Shown in pieces: positions 59,901 through 64,000 of a DNA stretch of 64,000 bases. Numbering within the stretch: position 1 is the first letter of the stretch; each line of letters begins with the position of its first letter. The stretch is taken from NCBI GenBank assembly GCA_031772625.1, contig CM062804.1, forward strand, positions 1,019,812,514 through 1,019,876,513. The letters are read 5' to 3'. The notes under the pieces were generated by a model, which saw only the letters and a program-made list of their open reading frames with translations, was not told the DNA's origin and did no database searches. Source of the DNA: Pinus tabuliformis (Eukaryota > Streptophyta > Pinopsida > Pinales > Pinaceae). The position numbers and the translations under genes were made by a program.

Positions 59901-60750
59901 AGTCATGAAAGTATTTCTTATCAGGTGTGGCATGGAATGAAGCCCCTAAATCTACCACCCAGGAATCAGTAATATTTTTGAAAGAAAGAATCAAAGCATC
60001 TTGTAACACCTCACCTGTCACATTTGCTTCATGATTGTTTTCTTGCTGTGCATCTCCTTCTTTTCCCTTCCGAGATCTACAGTCTTTCTTTAGGTGTCCT
60101 TTCTTTCCACATTTCCAGCACACTATCCCTGATCTGGACTTGGATCTGCCTTTCCTTGATTTACTGCAATATCCTGAGCTCTTTCCTCTTTCCATTTTTC
60201 TTCCTCTAGACTCTGCACTCAAAGCATTTCCCGATGTCTCACCGGAGCTTTTCCGTCGCATTTCCTCGCTAAGGATAACACCGACAACATCATCAAACTT
60301 TAAAGTACTAGATCCAGAAACGGAGTTACTAATGGCCATTACCAAACCATTCCAACTTTCTGGTAATGAGCACAAGAATAACAGAGCTCTAACTTCATCA
60401 TCAAAGTTTACCCCTACAGAACTTAACTGACTTGTAACTGTATTAAAATCATTTAAATGGTTTGCAACAGATCCACCTTCCGACATATTCATATTAAATA
60501 ACTGTTTCATAAGAAATACTTTGTTTGAGGCCGAGGGTTTTTCATATAGTTTCGACAACGTTTGCATCAAACCCTCTGTCGTGGTTTCCTTCGAAATGTT
60601 GAAGGCGACTGACGCAGCAAGGCACAACCGTATTGTTCCGAGTGCCTTTCTATCTAGAAGGTTCCATTCTTCGTCTTTCATACCCGTCGGCATCTTTGTT
60701 TTTCCGCCCAATGGTAGGTATAGATCTTTTTGATACAGATAATCTTCCAT
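56911..60750 (-). CDS. Copia Gag-Pol polyprotein (1279 codons, fossil)
   Basis: One frame contains, in order, Gag (with the [19 protein letters not shown] block), a CCHC knuckle [14 protein letters not shown] (about residue 210), the protease region (WVVDLGAS), and the integrase zinc region ([18 protein letters not shown]). Then come the integrase core ([29 protein letters not shown]), reverse transcriptase ([39 protein letters not shown]) and RNase H ending NPADMLTK. Sequence and order match tobacco Tnt1 and the Tork lineage closely. In this family Gag and Pol come from a single frame. The element would be transcribed from the LTR at 60895-61505. Confidence 0.95.
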   Translation of the reverse strand: MEDYLYQKDLYLPLGGKTKMPTGMKDEEWNLLDRKALGTIRLCLAASVAFNISKETTTEGLMQTLSKLYEKPSASNKVFLMKQLFNMNMSEGGSVANHLNDFNTVTSQLSSVGVNFDDEVRALLFLCSLPESWNGLVMAISNSVSGSSTLKFDDVVGVILSEEMRRKSSGETSGNALSAESRGRKMERGKSSGYCSKSRKGRSKSRSGIVCWKCGKKGHLKKDCRSRKGKEGDAQQENNHEANVTGEVLQDALILSFKNITDSWVVDLGASFHATPDKKYFHDYAQGDFGQVRLGDDKPCKIVGMGKVLVKQQNGNQWLLKEVRHVPDLKKNLISTGKLGGEGCVTTFTDKAWKVTKGALVIAKGEKVGTLYLCNGISNSVNSLTSRGADAALWHHRLGHMSEKGMKILHSRNLLPGLKNVDLDFCENCIYGKQKRVRFLRVGKEKKNKKLELVHTDVWGPAQVSSLGGSRYYVTFIDDATRKTWIYCIKNKSDVFDTFKKWKALVEIETGKKLKCLRSDNGGEYCSKEFDRYCSEHGIRREKTVPRTPQENGVSERMNRTIMERARCMRLHAGLPLQFWADAVDTAVYLINRGPSSSLDGGVPEEAWIGKKVNYSILKPFGCEAFVHIDKENRTKLEAKSKKCTFIGYGVNDFGYRLYDYENHKIIRSRDVIFNEKVLYKNQLQEKKQEKENKEYAVLDEITEKVKVPENNNNQQPQQQQPPQQQQAPQTPESGVRRSTRIGIPPERYSPSLYYLLLTDSGEPECYEEAMQVESRKKWEVAMEEEMDSLMHNQTWDLVRLPVGKTTLKNKWVYRLKEEDGGKQRYKARLVVKGFAQKKGIDFDEIFSPVVKMASIRTILSLVVAEDLHLEQLDVKTAFLHGDLEEEIYMQQPQGYEVKGKEKLVCRLKKSLYGLKQAPRQWYLKFDKFMSEQGYTRCHSDHCVYLKKQNDGSYIILLLYVDDMLVVGSNMQEINVLKRKLANSFAIKDLGAAKQILGMRITRDRKNRKLTLSQNEYIQKVLKRFNMHNEKPVSTPFASHFKLSKEMCPKTQEDMDYMSKVPYASAVGSLMYAMVCTRPDIAHAVGVVSGYMNNPGKEHWMALKWILRYLKGTTNQALCFGGSKISLQGYVDADMAGDRDNRRSTTGYVFTVGGTTVSWVSKIQSVVALSTTEAEYVAATEASKEMIWLQRFMGELGKEHDMGTLYSDSQSAIHLAKNSAFHSRTKHIQLKYHFIQSVLEDGELKLEKIHTSQNPADMLTKVVTKEKLRICSVSVGLQG

Positions 60751-60879
60751 CTACATCTTCCACAGCGAGAAGTTTTGGCCGTTAAATTTCTCAACCCTAA
60801 ACTTACCATCTTCCGCCATTGCTCCCACTTGAACCAGGAACCCTTCTTTCCTGCGAGTTTATCAGCCAAATAGACCTTT

Positions 60880-60892
60880 GGCCCTGATACCA
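60880..60892 (-). other. Copia primer binding site
   Basis: On the minus strand TGGTATCAGGGCC lies two bases inside the 5' LTR. It matches the initiator tRNA-Met complement except for one base. Confidence 0.85.
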
Positions 60893-60894
60893 GT

Positions 60895-61505
60895 TGTTAG
60901 AAAATTATATATTACGGAGCAATGGAACACATAAAATATTGCAGAAATATAAGCACAAAAAATGCACAAAACAAGAGAGACATAGATATACGTGGTTCAC
61001 CCAGTTTGGGCTACGTCCACCCCGAACAGCCAGTCCTTCCTTTTTATTATCCAGCAAAATGAAGAGACACAACCTACAGCAAATCCGCTGTAATATCCTC
61101 TGTTTTCTCTCACAGTCTCACCTCTCTATTTCTCGCTCATCTGAATACACATCTATCTCAAAGCGTCAAATACAATACCCTCATACAAAGAGAGGGGTTG
61201 CCTTCTAGGGCAAAAAACCCTAAACTAAACATAAGTTCTACCGTCGGATCATCCGCCTAATGAACGGCCCAGATTGACTAGAAATTACTATACTTTTACA
61301 AGGCAATTTTACAGCTGTTTTTAGCTTCGGGGGAGCTGCCCCCGAAACCCCCCGCCAGGGGGGGGCTCCCAAAGGTCGCAGCCGCCCCCCCTGGACCCCC
61401 CTGTAGCGAATATTTTACAGGCGGCGTTGCCGCCCCCATTTCGAACTGGGGTCCTATGTGGCGATACCTTTGAATATAGAAGATAATCAAGCTCCACACC
61501 CAACA
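60895..61505 (-). repeat. Copia 5' LTR, 611 bp
   Basis: Partner of 56203-56814 with about 22 differences. It would contain the element promoter. Confidence 0.95.
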
Positions 61506-61600
61506 ATGATCATAAATAAAAAGTTGATAGACAACCTTAGTTCTTCTGAAGAAGACTCTTTTGAGTGATCCACCAAAAATGCAGGAAGGAAGTCTCATAA

Positions 61601-61782
61601 GGAGATCAGAGAAGAAGAGGCAGAGAGATTAAAGATGCAGGGCAGTCAGTCCACAATCAAAATGTCATTAGGTAGGAAGGAATTATTGTAAGGAGATCAG
61701 AGAAGAAGAGTTGGAAGATTAAAGATGGAGGGCAGTTAGTCCACAATTAAAATGTCATTAGGCAAAAACACAAGGGCTCGAC
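61601..61782. repeat. 91-bp tandem duplication in LINE ORF1 3' region
   Basis: Two units, with GGAGATCAGAGAAGAAGAG at 61601 and 61692, share AGTCCACAAT-AAAATGTCAT. They lie between ORF1 and ORF2 of the LINE. Confidence 0.75.
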
Positions 61783-61822
61783 CCACAAAGGGAGGTCCTA
61801 CTCCTTCCTTCCTTGGTAAATA

Positions 61823-62604
61823 ATGCATATTGTCTCTTGGAATTGCAGGGGTTTGGGGAACCCATTGAAAGCTAAAGTAGTAAAAGATCTATCAAGAATG
61901 GAACCCTCAGATATCCTCCTACTCCAAGAGACAAAGATAGAAGAGGATGCTCTTCTATCCTTAAGTCGAATCAAGTGGAATAAGAACTCAGGAAAAGCAG
62001 TCAGCACCTGAGGTTCTTCAGGGGGTCTTGCAACCTTATGGTCAAAGGATATATTTAAGGTGAAAATCTCCATCACAACCCAACACTGGATATACACAGA
62101 ACTTCAACATCTTCCAAGTAAGATCTCTCTGGCTCTCTTCAATATTTATGCCCCTGTTAATTTCCTTGAAAAGAAGGAATGCCGAAACTCTCTCTCAGAC
62201 TTCCTAGAAATCTACACTCCCCCAAACATCATACTAGCGGGGCATCTTAACATCACTTTAGATCCGAAAGAGAAAAAAGGTGGAGTTTGGGGTAAAGATC
62301 CCTTCCATGTCTCAATGGAGTCTCTGATTCTTGCTTGGGACCTCCTTGACCTCAAATCTAAGAAAGATCATTATATCTGGACCAACAATAGAGTTCGTAA
62401 AGCCAAAATTGCTACTCGTCTAGACTAGTTTCTAGTCCAAAGTTCTTTGATGGAGGGGAAGCATTTAATCTCTTCAAAAATTATGCCCAAGATAACATCT
62501 TACCATAAACCCATCTCGCTGCTGCTAGAAAAAGAGGAAGACCTAGGCCCTATTCCCTTTAGATTCAATCCTCTTTGGGTAGCGAGAGAGGGCTTTATGG
62601 ACAT
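61823..62604 (+). pseudogene. LINE ORF2 endonuclease domain, decayed and cut
   Basis: It starts MHIVSWNCRGLGNP, the classic N terminus of the APE-type LINE endonuclease. LLLQETK (catalytic glutamate) follows, then GSSGGLATLW, FNIYAPV, then AGHLNI where GDLN is expected, and TSYHKPIS where SDH is expected. Two catalytic-region aspartates are therefore replaced by histidine and tyrosine. Two in-frame stops lie near 62009 and 62427. The frame is cut at 62604 by an inserted LTR element, just after the FRFN-LW block that links endonuclease to reverse transcriptase. Confidence 0.85.
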
Positions 62605-63756
62605 TGTTACACAGTAATTTATCACTGCCTTCCTGTCAGTCACCCTGCTGTGTCCAAGAAGTCACAATCACTAAGTGTTTGATCCCTGAACTGGCTAAAA
62701 ACCCATTTTTCCAAAGTTTTGTGCATCAGCGCGTCTGTTCCTAAAATAACCGCGATGACCAGCGCCCCACAGTCTATTTCGTGCGCTGCCATCGCGGAAG
62801 AACATCACTTTTCCGCGATGACACACAGCGCGGCTTTCACGTGTCCTTCCGCGCTGACATGGCTTGTTCAGTTATTGTCATGTGCTGACAGCGCGGCAGT
62901 CTCCATATAATCCGCGCTGATCCAGTTTGGGCGAATTTGTTCAAACAACCAGCCTTCCAGATCTCTCCAGGCTTGGTTGTTAGCTTTGTGAATGTCGACT
63001 CCCTTCTATGGCATGTCTGTTCGACCCTTTGCAACTACTCCCCTTGAAGATAAGCTCATCCTTCCACCTTTTTAGGAGACTCCTTCTCCTATATAAACTT
63101 CCACCATTACCATGAGCAGCTAGTTTTTGAATGGTTAGAAAATAGCTAGACTTAGCTTGGATTATACAAGAGCTTGTAGTGCTCAGATTGCTGCTATAGG
63201 TGTGGTGTGTTAGGAGTGGAAGTGATTGATTGCTTTGGGAAGTTTGTTTGTGACATTTGTGTGAGAGAGAGAGACTAGTTTGTCTTGGGAGAACCATCCT
63301 CAAAGGTGAATGCTTGAGATACATGCTGACTGATCCCTCCTGAGAAGTTTATCGACGTCAGAACATTTGGTTGTACTCTTCTCTATTCTGATTAATAATA
63401 GATGACTGCTATTATTGTTCCATTCTCGTTTGTTTATGCAATGGATAAATGTGAATTATGTCTTTTCTGACTGGCATATAGTTACTTTTACTAGATTTCA
63501 CGCTTGCGTTTGCTTTCCCTTCGTGTGTGCAGGTGTCCGTTCGCGGGGATCGCGGAAGACTATGACCAGCTGAAGCGAAGGAGCAAGGGAAACATCCCCT
63601 CGACAAACGACAGCGCAGGAATCCAAGTAGGTGCTCTTTACTTCTTGTCTAATTGTAACTAGGAACATGCGTGGCAGCATTGTGTGATTGTTGCTAGACC
63701 CCTGTTGGGCTAGTAGGGATCGCCTCTATCCGTAGAGGGGATTTACCTTCTCAACA
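62605..63756 (+). repeat. 5' LTR, about 1152 bp, CpG-rich U3
   Basis: Starts TGTTAC and ends TCAACA (4-bp inverted TGTT/AACA). About 62747-62925 contains repeated CGCGATGAC / CGCGCTGAC words. A TATA box CTATATAAAC lies at 63089-63098. A well-preserved set of CpG sites suggests recent insertion. Confidence 0.7.
63089..63098 (+). promoter_or_regulatory. LTR TATA box
   Basis: CTATATAAAC lies about 485 bp after the LTR start, with the expected position for a U3 promoter. Transcription would start about 30 bp downstream. Confidence 0.55.
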
Positions 63757-63759
63757 ATT

Positions 63760-63777
63760 TGGCGACTCCACTGGGGA
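63760..63777 (+). other. Primer binding site (probably tRNA-Arg)
   Basis: TGGCGACTCCACTGGGGA follows the LTR end by 3 bp. Its reverse complement ends CGCCA as a mature tRNA 3' end should. Primer sites of this form are typical of Ogre/Tat elements. Confidence 0.7.
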
Positions 63778-64000
63778 TCAGCCTTTTTGTTTTTGAGTCC
63801 ACTTTTGCGTTTGGCTTTGATTGATCTCTTTGTGGGTTTTTGGGATTGTCTTTTGTGGCTTATGAACTTTCTGGGTGTTTCTGGAAAGCGTCTTTATTAT
63901 TAAAAAGCTCCTGCCTTTGGTTTGGGAAGTTTTTGTTTTGGCTTTCCTTGTTTTTTACTCCCAGCGCGTTTTATTTCGGAACAGTCGCGCTGACATCGCG

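Larger units (their letters stand above)
56203..61505 (-). mobile_element. Tork/Tnt1-type copia element, nearly whole
   Basis: A 5303-bp element on the minus strand, inserted in LINE ORF1. The LTRs are 60895-61505 (5') and 56203-56814 (3'), starting TGTTGGGTG and ending TAACA in element orientation. A tRNA-Met primer site, one long polyprotein frame and a polypurine tract lie between them. The flanking 5 bp are ATCAT and ATGAT, a target duplication with one mismatch. By hand the LTRs differ at about 22 of 611 positions plus one gap (about 3.6 percent), younger than the chromovirus: roughly 1.5 My at grass rates, perhaps up to 9 My at conifer rates. It looks nearly whole, with about one visible break. 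Confidence 0.95.
54956..62604 (+). mobile_element. Second LINE (L1-type), interrupted by two LTR elements
   Basis: ORF1 (55058 to 56202) runs up to the inserted copia element. LINE sequence resumes at 61506, ORF2 begins at 61823, and LINE similarity is cut at 62604 (FRFNPLWVAREGFMDIV) by the 5' LTR of another element. The rest of ORF2 and the 3' end must lie right of the window. It belongs to a different lineage from the LINE at 39470, judging by the sequence. Both ORFs keep a single frame but carry several in-frame stops, so it is inactive. Confidence 0.8.
62605..64000 (+). mobile_element. 5' end of a Tat/Ogre-like LTR element leaving the window
   Basis: An LTR (62605-63756) is followed after 3 bp by a primer site not of the Met type and then by leader sequence to the window end. 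LINE ORF2 is cut exactly at its left boundary, so this is a real insertion. The primer site type is the one I associate with the Tat/Ogre branch of Ty3/gypsy (tRNA-Arg); that lineage call is from memory. No coding region lies in the window, so completeness cannot be judged. Confidence 0.75.

Noticed and set aside
57968-60430. Plus-strand open frames of 60 to 131 codons
   Set aside because: They are antisense shadows of the copia polyprotein.

Overview
The window reads as nuclear DNA of a seed plant with a large, repeat-rich genome. A gymnosperm or conifer is my best guess: old, decayed retroelements dominate, gene space is minimal, and the LTR pairs differ by roughly 4 to 8 percent. The species cannot be fixed from the sequence. 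No intact host gene was found. The only host-gene material I recognise is a decayed first exon of the clathrin adaptor AP-2 mu subunit (13510-13592) and a small piece of ribosomal protein P0 carried inside a non-autonomous LTR element (8391-8495).

Left part (1-13100). The window opens inside the 3' end of a large LTR retrotransposon with an extra coiled-coil ORF and a 697-bp 3' LTR (1-2820). After a gene-free stretch come a foldback element, a degenerate telomere-like (CCCTAA-type) array with a 59-bp higher-order period, and a complete 4.35-kb non-autonomous LTR element (6057-10408) with perfect 5-bp target duplications. Two local tandem repeats follow (211-bp and 157-bp periods).

Middle part (13100-36200). 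The AP-2 mu exon is followed by a 3.9-kb array of a 1.06-kb tandem repeat, a solo copia LTR with perfect target duplications (20323-20957), a tRNA-derived SINE relic, and a broken Ty3/gypsy chromovirus on the minus strand (26978-32786). The chromovirus sits in one copy of a local repeat whose second copy (34286-34640) preserves the empty insertion site. A copia reverse-transcriptase fossil and a 346-bp tandem duplication follow.

Right part (36200-64000). A decayed LINE (39470-43700) abuts a tandem array of about 5.1-kb units (43705-54955, third unit cut). Each unit carries GTCTTAAA-rich arrays with a CACTA-like end. The two complete units also carry a foldback MITE and a large AT microsatellite. 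The third unit is interrupted by a second LINE (54956-62604). That LINE is itself interrupted by a nearly whole Tork/Tnt1-type copia element (56203-61505) and by the 5' LTR of a Tat/Ogre-like element that leaves the window (62605-64000).

The elements give a readable insertion order: array unit, then LINE, then the two LTR elements. I did not find a convincing new biological system. The strongest leads are the gene-fragment-carrying non-autonomous LTR element, the 1.06-kb and 5.1-kb tandem arrays, and the GTCTTAAA subterminal-like arrays. All comparisons were made by eye, and percentages are hand counts.
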